DNA from: Acestrorhynchus altus
Taxonomy: Eukaryota > Chordata > Actinopteri > Characiformes > Acestrorhynchidae
Direction of reading: 5' to 3'
Length of the DNA: 64,000 nt
Assembly: GCA_034509495.1 (NCBI GenBank)
Contig: CM067512.1
Coordinates: forward strand, 8,210,468 to 8,274,467
Below the pieces are notes generated by a model. That model searched no databases. It was not told where the DNA came from and was given only the letters and a program-made list of their open reading frames with translations. The position numbers were made by a program, and so were the translations under genes. Below are positions 38,577 to 50,400 of this stretch, piece after piece. The first letter of the stretch is position 1; every line of letters starts with the position of its first letter.

Positions 38577-38700
38577 CCGAGGCTGAAAGGCCGCTCGGCT
38601 TCATTTACGTGCCATTCTCCTTCTGCACGCGCACACGACCAGAGACGTGAGGGTCGACTCTTCCGCCTCAGCGCTGCAAGGGAAACGTGCGCGCGGCGAC
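38577..38700 (-). promoter_or_regulatory. Putative non-coding first exon and CpG promoter of prelid1
   Basis: A CpG-dense block (about 38450-38740) on an AT-rich background. On the minus strand a consensus donor (CCTCGG, then GTAAAT) ends at 38577 and would splice to the acceptor just before the prelid1 ATG. No open frame links it to the coding part. The upstream limit is a guess; no transcript data are available. Confidence 0.5.
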
Positions 38701-38767
38701 AGCGCTGACGCAGGGCAAAGCCCCGCCCACACGAAAGTTCGTCCCATTCCTACGTGATCAGGGCCTT

Positions 38768-38998
38768 ACGCCCTGCTCCCTACTCCCTACTCATTGCTCC
38801 CTGCTCTCTGGTCCCTACTCCCTACTTCCTGCTCCTTACTCCCTGCTCCCTACTTCCTGCTCCCTACTGTATACTCCCTACTTCCTGCTCCCTACTCCTT
38901 AGTCCATGTACCCTAATCCCTGCTCCCTACTCCCTGCTCACTGGTCCCTACTGCCTGCTCCCTACTCCTTGTTCCCTGGTCCCTGCTCCCTGTTCTGT
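38768..38998. repeat. 7-bp pyrimidine minisatellite upstream of prelid1
   Basis: About 33 tandem copies of TCCCTAC/TCCCTGC. The plus strand is nearly free of G and the minus strand, the prelid1 sense strand, is G-rich with regular GGG runs every 7 bp. At 38911-38934 four GGG runs with 4-nt loops meet the standard G-quadruplex pattern. Confidence 0.95.
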
Positions 38999-39609
38999 AG
39001 AAATTAGAGAAGTAATGCTTGATTGCAATAGTCTGGAAACTACTGGAGAAGTGCACTAGTCTCAACTCCAAAAAAGGAACCTGCCTGTCATTCTCAGAGT
39101 TTTATCTGAAGAGGGGAGAGAGTGTCATATAACTAACAGACAATCATCTTCCCACTAACAGCAGAATAACATCATGGAATATCTTCAGTGCATTATGAAG
39201 GAAGAACAAATAGGCCTGTAACTCAAGAAGGTGCCCATCATTGTGTTGATCCTTTTAAATAGCTTCCATAGTGCCTTTGGACAACGTTCCTCTCCTAGTG
39301 ACAGAAGGTAAGCCTTAATTGCAGGCCAGGGGACATGAAGCCTAGAGACAGAAGGCCAGCCTGTAGGTACATGCCTCAGTACAGCTTGAGTCTTGATCCA
39401 CAAATTCAAAGAATGAGTTCAGTTCTTTAGTGCACTATTTCCAGTTTGTCTCATATCTTGCACAATTATGCACTATATGAGCAATTCATTTAGCCTTAAT
39501 AATACCAGCATTTGCATAATTCTCACTAGCACTATTAGCAGTGTAAGTAGAGATCATCTTCAGTCTTAGACCATTCTTTTAAAGTTCAATTGTTATCTGA
39601 CGGTGAATT

Positions 39610-39930
39610 GATTCTGATCTGGTGAGGGGAGCAGCTGTGGCCTGGTGGTTAACAAGCCTTGTAACTGGTCACTGGTTGAATCCCTGAACTGGCAGGACAT
39701 GACCGAAGAGCCCTTGAGCAAGGCACTGAACTCCCCAGCTGCTCCTTGGGTGCTTAGGATAGGGCTCCCCACCACTCAGCACGTGTGCTCACTGCCCCCT
39801 GGTGTGTGAATTTACTAGTGTATATGTATGTGTGTGTCTGTGTGAGAATGGGTAAAATGTGAATGAGTAGGCACAACACAGTGGGATCGGTCAAATCTGT
39901 ATACTTATGCCTCTGCTCTATCCTCATAAA
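39610..39930 (+). mobile_element. tRNA-type SINE
   Basis: The 5' part has an A-box-like TGGCCTGGTGGTTAAC and a B-box-like GGTTGAATCCC about 35 bp apart, as in a tRNA-derived pol III promoter. It is followed by a body with CCTTGAGCAAGGCACTGAAC and TGCTCACTGCCCCCTGGTGT, then a GT-rich stretch. A second copy, inverted, is at 52195-52450. Confidence 0.78.
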
Positions 39931-41439
39931 AATCAACAATCCTGTTCTTTAATCCATGCTCTGGGGTCCAGTATCTCACTGGCAGTGGGAAAAGCTTAGT
40001 GCTGCCAGCACCTGATGGAAGCACCTGATGCCACTGAAAAAAACTGTGTGGTCCACCCAGGAGCATAGGTAATGTGAGTTCTTGTATGCATTTTTACTAG
40101 CACTTTAGGACACAGATGGAAGTTGTGGATTGATTTTTCCTCATCTGTGGCCTTCATTGGAGAAGGAGCCATGTTTAAAACCACACATTATTTTTATTAT
40201 TTAGGCCACTTTACATACACTGAAGGATGCAGAATCCTGATGATGAATATTATCAATAGTGTTGTACTGCCTAGTGTTTTGTGTGGAAACGAGATTGGGA
40301 ATCGACGGTCCATGCCTAATCTTTGGTCTCAATTCCACAGAGATTACTGAAATGAAGAAAATAACGTGGAGTTGAAATTGATTTCATGGCAGTGACTATA
40401 ATAGTGTTCACCACTGTTGAGCATGTTGGCCACTTTTCGCTTAATCTCTGAATCATCAAGTGTAATTTTGAGGCACTGCAATCTCTTACAGGTCATTTCA
40501 ATTGAACATCACAGTTCAATATATAAGGTGAATGTGGACCAGAATGCACTTAGAGTCTATTGTCTACTTTACTTTAATGACAGCTGCTGAAAGCAACACT
40601 TATCCAAATCTGTCCTCTCTGGACAAATAACAACAGTGTTTACTGCTGTTTACCATACAGCAGAAAATGCACCAAGATTTCACTTGTTTCTTATCCACTG
40701 CACTTTCAAAACCTCACTCAAACACAAACACACTAGTCTGTTTATGCCATCTGTGAACAAAGACTGTCCAAATTTGCTTTTACAATATACAATAGGTAGG
40801 TGTGTGTATCACATGCACTTAATAATTCAATCATAATTAGATTTTTTTAGTTATCTGATTATTATTTCAGTGATTACATAAAAAGCACATTTCAATATTT
40901 TAGCTCAGTTATTAAATTTTTCAGTGCTCATATAATCCATCTGATATCTTTTTTCTAAAGAAACATTTTTCTTCATCTGCACGTGTGCCAACATAGTCGG
41001 ATAGAGTGCAGAGCTGAAAAAGAGCTGTCTTTAGAACGCTGTAAGAAAGGCAGCATTGCATACTATTAGGAAGGATTGTATTATATTAGAAAACATAAAA
41101 AGATCTATCTAAGCTGGGTCCTTGTTTACAAAAAAACATGGCAGAATGTTTGAAGTTAATGTCATATGCTTCTGTGAGATTACTGACTTCTTAGTAGAAA
41201 TCAGATTATTACCTGATATATGTAAACCCATTTTTTCCCCATTATCTGATCAAGCAAGTGCATGTAAATGAGTTACTGACAAAATATGATTTTCTGCAGT
41301 CATTAGATTATGAAGTGCATTTAAAACCACTCACTGATGAAGGATTAGGAATCCATTTCTGACTCTTGGAATCTTTTGAGTTTTTACTATGGAACAGAAC
41401 AACCCCATTCGTTTGCCTGTAGTAGGATGACCACATTTG

Positions 41440-41996
41440 TAAACAGAGTTTGTGAACCCTTTGGATTTTCGATGTCTGCAATTTGACCTAAATCTTCATC
41501 AGATTTTTAAAGTAGATTCAAATGAAACAAATAAGACAATAATATTACACGTGGCAATTTATTTAAATGTTCCAATATTACATATCTTATGAGTAGTTAA
41601 ATTGTGCAAACCTTAGATCATTTGAAGGTGAAATTAGAGTTAGGTGTTTTCAGTCAAGGGAGGACAAACAGGGGGCATCCTGTTTAATTTACAGAACAGG
41701 GATCTCTCAAAGTCTGATCTTTACAGCACATGTTTGTGGAATTGTATCATGGCAGCTGATTTCTAAAGGCCTCCACAAATCCACAGCTACATTGTGTACA
41801 AATGAAAGAAATGTAAAACCTTAATTACATGATTAATAAACAAACAAACACACAAATAAATAAATATATAAATGGTGAGGTGTAATATTTTTGTCTCATG
41901 ATGTTTTCTTTTGGTTCTCCACTTGTGAGATTGTGTGAAAATCTGATATATAAAATGTAGAAAATTTTAAAGGGTTCACAAACTTTAAAGCGCCAC
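41440..41996. mobile_element. Non-autonomous DNA transposon, copy 2
   Basis: The same family as 33377-34017. The left end has AGAGTTTGTGAACCCTTTGG and the inverted right end has AGTGGCGCTTTAAAGTTTGT followed by GAACCCTTTAAAATTTTC. The interior shares the CAATATTACATATCTTATGA and AGTTAGGTGTTTTCAGTCAA text seen in the family. Confidence 0.75.
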
Positions 41997-43235
41997 TGTA
42001 TATCTATCTTAGAGGAAGTATATTTACTTCTGCCATTTTTTTGTTTTGCATGTTTGTATCCCATTGTGCAACCCTCATTTGCTCCATGTCAGTATTTTGA
42101 AAAACAAACAACGCCTTGCTTTTATATTCCATACTGTTTTCATGGTTAACTCACAACCTCATGTTTGTTCCAGCAGGGGGCAGAATGTACTCAGGATTCC
42201 CACTAAAGACAACCTTGTACACACATTTAGGTAAACATAGCAGATGAATTTACCTTTGTAACTGGAAGAAACCAAATAACAGTCTGCACATGTGAAACTA
42301 AATGTGTTGTAAATGATATATGGTTGTGCTCCAAGCTGTCAACAGAACAGCTTTGTTTCTTATAACATGACAAGTAAGTGTAAATGATGTGACTGGATCA
42401 GAGACATCTCTGTGAAACATATTCGATTTCATACATAATTAACTCACAAGAATACGAACAAGTATGAAATGGAAATGATGCAAAAGAGGTGCTTGAGCCT
42501 GTAATCATTCTCTTTTAATCGTTTTCCAGCATCACCAGCATCTCTCATGTCACACAGCTGTATAATTATGACCTGTGGGTAGATTCTTTATCTTATCACA
42601 TGTGGAGATTTTCTTGTCTTTTCTTTCTTGTCTCTGAAGAGTGAGAGAATTTGCTTCGGCCTGCAAGCTGTCCTGAAGACGACAGGCTTTCCGTCTGTCT
42701 GCAATACACAGGCGACCTCCTGCATCGGTTAACATTATGAGTGCTAATTCAGTGATGGGTTGACAATGAACAACACAGCAACTGTTGTCTGAATGGCACA
42801 ATGCTGCTGTTTGAGATGCAGAGAAAGGATAAATGTGGCGTTCCTGTTATCATTCAGATGCCATCCATCTACAGAAGCCTGGGTGCTCCAGTGGGACTTG
42901 GTTGATTAAGCCATTGAACAGATGTCATCTGTCAGTACAGCAATTTTAATCATGTAGCATTCTCATGTAAATTTCAATCTACTGCCTTTGAAATCAGAAC
43001 ACGAGTTGTTTAACCACGTAATGAAACTCTTGCACTATTTACTTCCATCATAAAAACTAAACTGACGAACATTGATTATAAACTGCCATCAGTGAAACAT
43101 AGTACCTTATACATAATAAAGCACATGCAAAGTTTTGACACCTTTGAATACATCTGAATATGAAAAGCAAATGTCAGAAGTTTATGAGGTTCATACCAAC
43201 TTTTGAGCTTCTTTGTCCATGAGCCAGCGCTGGGG

Positions 43236-44351
43236 TCAGACAGCGGTTGCGAGTTGTCCATCATTGTAGCCGTTGACAATCAGGCCTCGCAGCGAGCGAG
43301 TTCGGAAGGAGCCCTCGGGGTGGATAGTGTCAGGTTTGTGCTCGCAGCGGAAGAACATGAGGAAGCCGTTCCTGTAGTTCTTGTTCATCCAGCCGTAGAG
43401 TAGTGGGTTGGTGAAAGTTGAGCACATGGCCACGATGTGAAACAAAGTGTAAAGAAGCTTGTACTCTTTGAACTTGAGGACCAGGTCAAGGTCACTGGCC
43501 AGCTGGAACATGTGAAAGGGAAGCCAGCACACAGCAAAGACCACAACCACCAGGGCCAGCATCTTGGTGGTTTTCTTGCGGCGACTGATGTTGTCGTTGC
43601 GGTTGGATGGGCTCACGTGGTTCTTCAGTTTGACCCAGATGCACACGTAAGCATAGCTTATAATCCCCAGTGGGAAGACATACTGCAGAAGAAGCATAGA
43701 GAGGCTGTAGATGATGGCATCCCGGTTGGTGCCATGTGGCCACTTTTCAGAGCAAACAGCAATCCGTAAATCGATGTAGGGAATCTCCTCATAGCGATAC
43801 TCCCGGAAAATTGCCAGAGGCCCGGCCAGGATGGCTGCAAAGGCCCACGTTAGGCCGATGATGATAAAACTAGCACACCTGGTAAGCCTCTGGCCCAGGT
43901 GGAACACAATGCACCTGTAGCGCTCCAGGGCGATGACTGTGAGGGTCAGGATGGACACGTGTACGCTTAGAGCTTGGGCGTAAGGAACCATGTGACACAT
44001 CACTGCCCCGAACTTCCACTCATCCAGCAAGGTGTATGCCAATGTGAAGGGCAAGCACATAGTGTCCACCATCAGGTCGGCCAAAGCAAGGTTGGCGATG
44101 AAGTAGTTGGTAACAGTGCGCATGTTTCTGTAGAGAATGATCATGTAAATGACCAGTGCATTACCCATGAGGCCCAGCAGGATTATAAGTGAATAAGCCG
44201 TTATGAGGGCAATCTGAACACTCAGGTGCTTGGTGATGTCATCCACAAACACTGGTTTATGGAGGTCTATGCTGTCATTGCCCAGAATATGGTCTTCTCC
44301 TCCTCCACAGGCAATCACACTTGAGCTGTTTGCTGGATCTGACCGGCCCAT
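43236..44351 (-). CDS. npy7r: Neuropeptide Y/PYY receptor, Y2 subfamily, probably Y7
   Basis: Class A G-protein-coupled receptor, 371 aa, intronless coding region as usual for this subfamily. Seven hydrophobic segments are visible. N-glycosylation sites: N8 (NSS) and N25 (NDS). TM1 has GN63-64 and TM2 has LALAD. The extracellular disulfide is C119 (CHMVPYAQ) to C200 (CSEKW). TM3 ends ERY (143-145). The third loop has KLKNHVSPSN, a strong Y2-subfamily match. TM6 has CWLPFHMFQL and TM7 NPLLYGWMN (315-323); C336 is a likely palmitoylation site. Y2 itself usually shows DRH and SWLP, so the differences here, plus linkage to mxd3/prelid1, favour Y7 (lost in human). Y2 paralogue remains possible. 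A likely 5' UTR splice acceptor ends at 44401, so the promoter may be distant. Confidence 0.9.
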   Translation of the reverse strand: MGRSDPANSSSVIACGGGEDHILGNDSIDLHKPVFVDDITKHLSVQIALITAYSLIILLGLMGNALVIYMIILYRNMRTVTNYFIANLALADLMVDTMCLPFTLAYTLLDEWKFGAVMCHMVPYAQALSVHVSILTLTVIALERYRCIVFHLGQRLTRCASFIIIGLTWAFAAILAGPLAIFREYRYEEIPYIDLRIAVCSEKWPHGTNRDAIIYSLSMLLLQYVFPLGIISYAYVCIWVKLKNHVSPSNRNDNISRRKKTTKMLALVVVVFAVCWLPFHMFQLASDLDLVLKFKEYKLLYTLFHIVAMCSTFTNPLLYGWMNKNYRNGFLMFFRCEHKPDTIHPEGSFRTRSLRGLIVNGYNDGQLATAV

Positions 44352-45189
44352 GACGTTCTGGGAATCTTCTCAGGTCAGTGCACGAACTTTCAGCATGTAT
44401 CTGTGACAGAGATTAAAGACATATTTATCTAGGGATGATCAAGAAAATAAGAAATGATTTATTGAGGTCTAGAAAATATTGAGTGTTTGACATGAGATTT
44501 CTTGAGCTGGGAAACCAGGATTGGATTAAACCTAGTTTTAGACTAAAGTATTCAGTGTTATCTATAATTCAAAGGTTTTAGGCCAGACTTTTACTTTATT
44601 TGTGTCTAATAAATAAGCCATATTTTCGTCTATTCGTCAAGAAATGCTCTTGCAATATGTGTTCAAATGATGCAGAAAAATAACCTTTACTTTAACATTT
44701 TTGTAAATTACATCTTTTTACATATTTTTGTTTGTCCAAATGCAACAGTTAGTGAGCCAATTTGTGAGCCAAGCTTTTTACAATGCAAATTTCCTTTGAA
44801 ACACTTTGAGATGGGCTTTTCATCTTTTTTTCCATTGTGTGATTTGCCATTCACTGTTGAGAAAAGCATACTTTAGCTGAGATGAGAGAAACCTGCCTTT
44901 AATGTTTTATAAAAAAAAATACCCCATGTTTTAGTGTAATCTATGTACAATTTCCAGAAAATGACTGAGAACCTCAACAGAGCCTCAGTGTTTGAGTCTT
45001 ATGTATTATTCAAACCAAGCCATAAAGTGCATTCTTGAGTGTTTGATGTTTTTAGGTCTATGTCTCATGCATTGTCAGGGATCCCTCTGAATCTCAGTGA
45101 AATTTCATTCTGGGATGAACTCTGGATGATGTCTATTCCCATGATTCCCATCTTAAGAGGACAAAATAAGAACAGCTCCAAGTGAATGC

Positions 45190-45640
45190 TTTCTGATGTA
45201 CAGTACTGTGTAGAAGATCACCCTTCCTTTACTCAAGTTCTTCAAGAGATATTTCTGAAGGAGAAAATCCACTTGAATGTGGAATGGGAAAAGTCCAGAG
45301 TGCACTTCATACAAGACCTGGTAGACTAAAACTGACCCAATTAAAAGCACAAAAAAACTTTTATCTTTAAGCAAGGAGAAAATTTGAGCTATACTCTTGC
45401 TTTAGATCTGTCCATTCTTCACTGTGAGAAGAGGACTCAACACTGTGGGTCTGAAAGAATGTGGAGTTGATCAAGAAGCTCCTACTCAGAAAAGGAAGAG
45501 GACCAAAAAGAAAGTTTCAGAGCTTGACCACCCAAGAGTTCAGACCTCATCATCATTATTTGTGGTTGGGCAAAGGCTTAGGTTTGCATATTGGACTGTA
45601 GGGACATACTACCAATATTCTTAGAGGAAAGTATCTATAT
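45190..45640 (+). mobile_element. Decayed Tc1-like remnant
   Basis: Begins with TGTACAGTACTGTGTAGAAG, close to a frequent fish Tc1 terminus. The text at 45410-45620 reads in broken plus-strand frames like a Tc1 transposase mid-region. No intact frame. The match is by memory of the family. Confidence 0.4.
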
Positions 45641-46005
45641 TTAACAGATCTTCTGTTACATAAGATAATCCTGATGTGCCCTCACAGAGGCTACATCTCC
45701 AGCACGATGGTTTGGCATGCCAGTATTTAATTGGATGAAATGGAGGGAGTATTTGAATGAGCGTATCACAATGTCAGATTAATCAGATGACTTACTCCAT
45801 TTCCTGTACTGCTGCAGCACATAGATCACAAAGCAGGGTGACCAGACAGCCTCTTTTTTCAAGATATGAAAAAACGGGAATTCAAGGTTGCATACAATGT
45901 CTGAGGATTTTACATCAGTGGTTGCTGATTTTATCTTTAACTTCTATGTATATCCCACCTTCTCTCCACAATAACTGCTGTATGTGCAACTGCATCTATA
46001 CAAGC

Positions 46006-46006
<1 letters not shown>

Positions 46007-46044
<38 letters not shown>
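46007..46044. repeat. (GA)n microsatellite
   Basis: About 19 GA units. Confidence 0.97.
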
Positions 46045-46049
<5 letters not shown>

Positions 46050-46896
46050 GGCTTAAAAAATGCTTAAACACTGGTGTAAATCATCATTGGCATCTGAAAA
46101 CCTCATAAATCTCAGAGTTACTGACTGCAGGCTTTTTTGACTGGATGTCTCTATATTTTACAGTACAGTAAGTCTGATGACTTTTAGACATGTGTTTAAA
46201 GTTGGGTTAAAGGAAAAAAATAATCAATGTTGGGTGTGCCAGTGTTCAGTCAAAGCCCTACGCTGAAATATCATTTTATATATCAGTAGGAAACATTGGA
46301 TGGACTAACAAAATATGTGACTTTGTGTTTTGTTACTCCCTCCCACACGTGCCAGACATTCTTCAGCTTTGTGGAATGGATCATTTTCATATTCACTGGC
46401 AGTTCAAAATGTCCTAAATTGTGTCCTGATTCTGAATCATGTATCATTGGACCATTTGCAGCTGGAATATTGAAAGACATTACAATTCAAAAAAAGGTTA
46501 ATGAGCTCTTTCACTTTTATTAGAAGAGAGAGAGAGAAATCCATTAAAATCCAATTGGCTGGCTACGTAAAGTAACACTATGATAACAACATATTTCTCT
46601 GAAAGGTTCAGCTCATGACCTGAACAAAGGACTATATTGCCATTTAAGCTGATTACCAGACTTGAAATATAATAATGTCCTACTGCAGGGTTCACTGCTG
46701 GGGGGAGGGAGCAGAATATTGGCAATAAGCAGCTTGATATTTGGTCTCTGGTCATCAGGGACGGCAAAACATATCTAGGGGACTTGGTGGCCTTTTACAA
46801 AGAGACTCTTTCAAAAGGCTTTTTCTTTATTGGTTTCTTGAGCAATTAAAGATGTGTGATTATTAGGTTGTCAGAATTACTAAATGGATGCTTGAG

Positions 46897-46924
46897 CCAC
46901 ACACACACACACACACACACACAC
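46897..46924. repeat. (CA)n microsatellite
   Basis: About 13 CA units. Confidence 0.96.
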
Positions 46925-48779
46925 CCACCCAATTGTGCTTCTATTTGTTTTTACGCAGCAGGTCGTTTTGAAGCAATTATGTCGTCTCATTTAAAACCAG
47001 CTGAAAAGCACTCTGGAAGAAGGTCTTGTAACAGTCACAAATGCTTTCCATCTTGAGGAAAGCAGGTGCCCGCATTTCACTTCAACAGGAGACAGATTAG
47101 TGAAGATTACTTCTTATTGCAGTGCGCCGTCAGGAGCAGGCCAGCAATAAACGATTTGGCTAAAACTAAGTGTACCCTTTGTAGCTGTGTTGTCATAGCT
47201 TCTGTGCCAGCTGAGGATAGTATCAATACAATAAATATATCTCTCTGAACTTTACATTCCTGCCGTCCTTCTTCTTAGCCCGCTTTGAAGAGGGTCCTTC
47301 TGAAACGAAGCACCGTTTCAAGAAAGGTCATCTCCTTAGTGACAGACAATCTTTGCACTGCAAAAAAGTAGCGTCCACTCTTATTGCCTGGTCAGTGAAA
47401 ATATCTACATATATGAACAAGTGAAATGGCCACCCGAAACACTCGCATCTTCAAGAGCTTGGTGGCACAGAAAGGTGAAATTACTATTCGCTTATTACTT
47501 TTGAAAATGGTTTCATTTAGGAGACGCTTTAGCTTTGCGATAAGGGCAACATCATTTGTAAGTCTTGCAGAGATAAGCATCAACTTGGAAAATTGCATTG
47601 CATCCTGAGGGCGAAACTAGCTGGAAAAAATGAATCTTGGTTTTGTATCTGTGTATGTGTGTATGCATGACGTAAAGCAATAAACATTTTGCATGGAAAT
47701 GAGAATAGTGTCTAATGTTATTGGCTTCCTCTCCTGAATGTGGTTCATTAAGTACCCTGATTCTTATTACAGGGTTCTAGCATTTTCAGTCTCAAAAGGA
47801 CTAGTGTACTATTGCATCTCAAAAATATGAATATAGCTAAAAAAAAAAGGCATATACTTTCATATTTATATTCACTACATGGAGATTATCAGAAATACAG
47901 AATCTCAAATTATTAGAATATTTAATTTCAAGTTTGAATAATGCCAATGTTAAAACAAAATATGCTTGAAATATGTAAGGTTAAATGTAATTAATGTAAA
48001 ATGTATAAATTAAATTATGGGAAACAAATTTACAATATTTGTTGTTTGAGGTGCACTACTATAAAAGCAACACTTTTAAAATACTAATATTTTTCACCTT
48101 TTAAGTTAAGCTAATTTATCTTCCAACTGCATGCCATTATTTAAGGATCCATTAAAGAATACTACAGCATACATTCCTATGGCATTTCAGTCTTTTCCCT
48201 CAGTTCATTAAAAAATTGACAACACAGATGGTTCTAGCTAGGCAGACACTTTAGCATCCTGTCATTTCTGCTTCTCATCACTAATTACTGACACTGTGTC
48301 AATATGCTGAATCATTCCTTGCTGCTAAAGATGATATCCTGGCATGTGAATGTATCTTATACATAATCAGTAAATGTAATATTTTTCATAATGTTCATTG
48401 TGTATGAATAAAGGATTCTGAAAAAGTATCTACAACTTTCTTTAAAAATGTCCTTTAAAGTACAATTGATCTAAAGTGCAACTGATCTAATTGATTTGTC
48501 AGGTGCTTTTACAGGTTAAATGTCTCTTCATAAACCTGCAAACCCTCTTGTACTTTGTTATTTAAGGAATCTTTTAAAAATAATTCTCTAAAAGACACTT
48601 TTCCTGGACTGTATATAAAACCACTGGTTCTGTGTTTATGGTTCTTCATCCTTCAGTGCTTACTTAGTACACAGTAAAGCAACAGTTCTAAATAAACTAT
48701 ATACCATTCCAACCATTTGAGTTAAATGGTTAAATTGTTATTTGCAATGATGGAAAACAATTTGTTATTCATCAAAAAA

Positions 48780-49505
48780 GGTTAAAGAACCCCTTTTATA
48801 AATACCAACAAATAAACCCCTTCTTGCTTAGAGAGTCTATATAACCATTACCTTTACTAGAGAACCATTGAAGAGAACCCATGAACAGTGTAGACTTTTT
48901 TTTATACCCCTTTAAGTCATTTCATTTTGATAAATCAGAGTTTTGAATGCATAAATGGTTCTTTGCCTGAACAAATGATCTGTGTGATGGTAAACCTGCT
49001 GTCTATGGTTCTTCAAATAATCTTTTAAAAATGGTTCCAAATAATGTTTTTTTGGTAATACATAGAACCATTTAAGGTTAAGGCAATTGTCCTGTAAGAA
49101 CAATGACAAAGAACAATGACAAATAAACCCACTGAGTTAGATTCTTCTCTAAAATGCTAAATATGTTGGTTTACAAAATAGTATTTTACTATTGTCAAAT
49201 AACCACTTTAAAGACTATATAAAACCCTTTATAGTTAGAGAGTGTGGAACCAATACAATTTATTGAGGAACAATTGAAGAGAACTCATATTTTACATTGG
49301 GAATTACACTATAATAATGGTTCATCAAGGGAGATTCATAGAACCATTAATGCATAAATGATTCTTCACACTGACAAATTGTTCTTCTGTATGATGGTTC
49401 TTTTAACAGTTATCTTTTAAAATGGTTCAAAATTGTCATAACAACATGCAGAAAAAGAACATTATAAGCAATAAAATGGTTCTGCAAGTAAAGGCAGTTT
49501 TGGTT
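48780..49505. repeat. Diverged tandem duplication, unit about 400 bp
   Basis: Phrases recur in the same order. CCATTGAAGAGAACCCATGA near 48865 recurs as CAATTGAAGAGAACTCATAT near 49271. TCTTTTAAAAATGGTTCCAA near 49021 recurs as TCTTTTAAAATGGTTCAAAA near 49413. Many GGTTCT/AGAACC words in both orientations suggest an underlying inverted-repeat element. Confidence 0.65.
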
Positions 49506-50137
49506 AAATGATTTACCAGAACGGATTCCACTATTGTTACAAGTCAAACCATCCCTTATCAGTACTATATAGATCCATTTTGCAAAGAGCTCTCTGGAAG
49601 TTTGTACATTTTATTCCTGTTAAGTCATTTTATTTTGAGAAATTACACTATTACAAATATGTCACAGTTTCTACGGTAAATGGTAAGCTTGTACATATAA
49701 TGCATATGATTATAAATGTTGTGGTTAAAATAGTGAGCATGTTTCTATAATAAAGCCCATAATAAAAGAAATTAGATATATTGACTAGATTTCAAATAAT
49801 CTCACTCATATCCACAGACTGTAATGACTCCCAAGGAGCAGATCAAGGATCAAAAAGGCTCATTGTTCGCATGCTTACATACAAGCTTTAACCCTTTTGG
49901 GTCTTCAGACTAACATCAACAGATGAGCCCCTGTCCACCTCTCCAAATGCCTCAGAGATATCTTCAATTAGCCAATTAATTGTCCCTCAAAAACTCCTAA
50001 TAATGCAACTGGATGAAATGTGAGGGAAGTTGTTTTAACATGGATTTTGTGGGGAATGTGGAGTTTGTGTGGTAGCACAATATCATGAGTCTAAGCCTTT
50101 TTAACAGGCAGCATCGGTAAACAACAGTTTAACATTA

Positions 50138-50302
50138 GAGGTGGAAAATCCAGGTCCAGATTTTTAAAACTCCATCCCAGGTTTTCAAGTTTTCAACCAC
50201 CCGGGAGGCTGTTAAGAACGATCAGCAACAGAGCCGCTGAGGCAGTCGGAAAAAAATCCTGGCACGGAGTTTAAAAAATCTGGACCCGAATTTTCCACCT
50301 CC
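50138..50302. mobile_element. Palindromic MITE-like element
   Basis: The left arm GAGGTGGAAAATCCAGGTCC and then AGATTTTTAAAACTCC matches the inverted right end GAGGTGGAAAATTCGGGTCC and then AGATTTTTTAAACTCC. The arms are about 55 bp with drift, followed by a less symmetric centre. Confidence 0.8.
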
Positions 50303-50400
50303 AGTAAAAGTGTTCTTTTCAGGTAAACAAACGCTCTGAAAGTTTGCAGGTAAAATGCAATCTTCAGTATCAGCTCTGGAAGTCGTGTTAAACCGCATTA

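Larger units (their letters stand above)
39002..43235. other. Spacer between prelid1 promoter and NPY receptor 3' end
   Basis: Holds a SINE (about 39610-39930) and a DNA transposon copy (41440-41996). The part next to 43236 is presumably the receptor 3' UTR; no clear poly(A) signal was chosen. No coding exon was recognised elsewhere. Confidence 0.5.

Noticed and set aside
38768..38998. Interstitial telomere repeat (words such as ACCCTAAT)
   Set aside because: The unit is 7 bp TCCCTAC/TCCCTGC, not TTAGGG; only one word resembles telomere sequence.
38687..39059. Leu/Pro/Ser-rich frames near the prelid1 promoter
   Set aside because: They come from the 7-bp TCCCTAC array, which is open in several frames.
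43437..43769. 110-codon plus-strand frame opposite the receptor
   Set aside because: Antisense shadow of the NPY receptor coding region.
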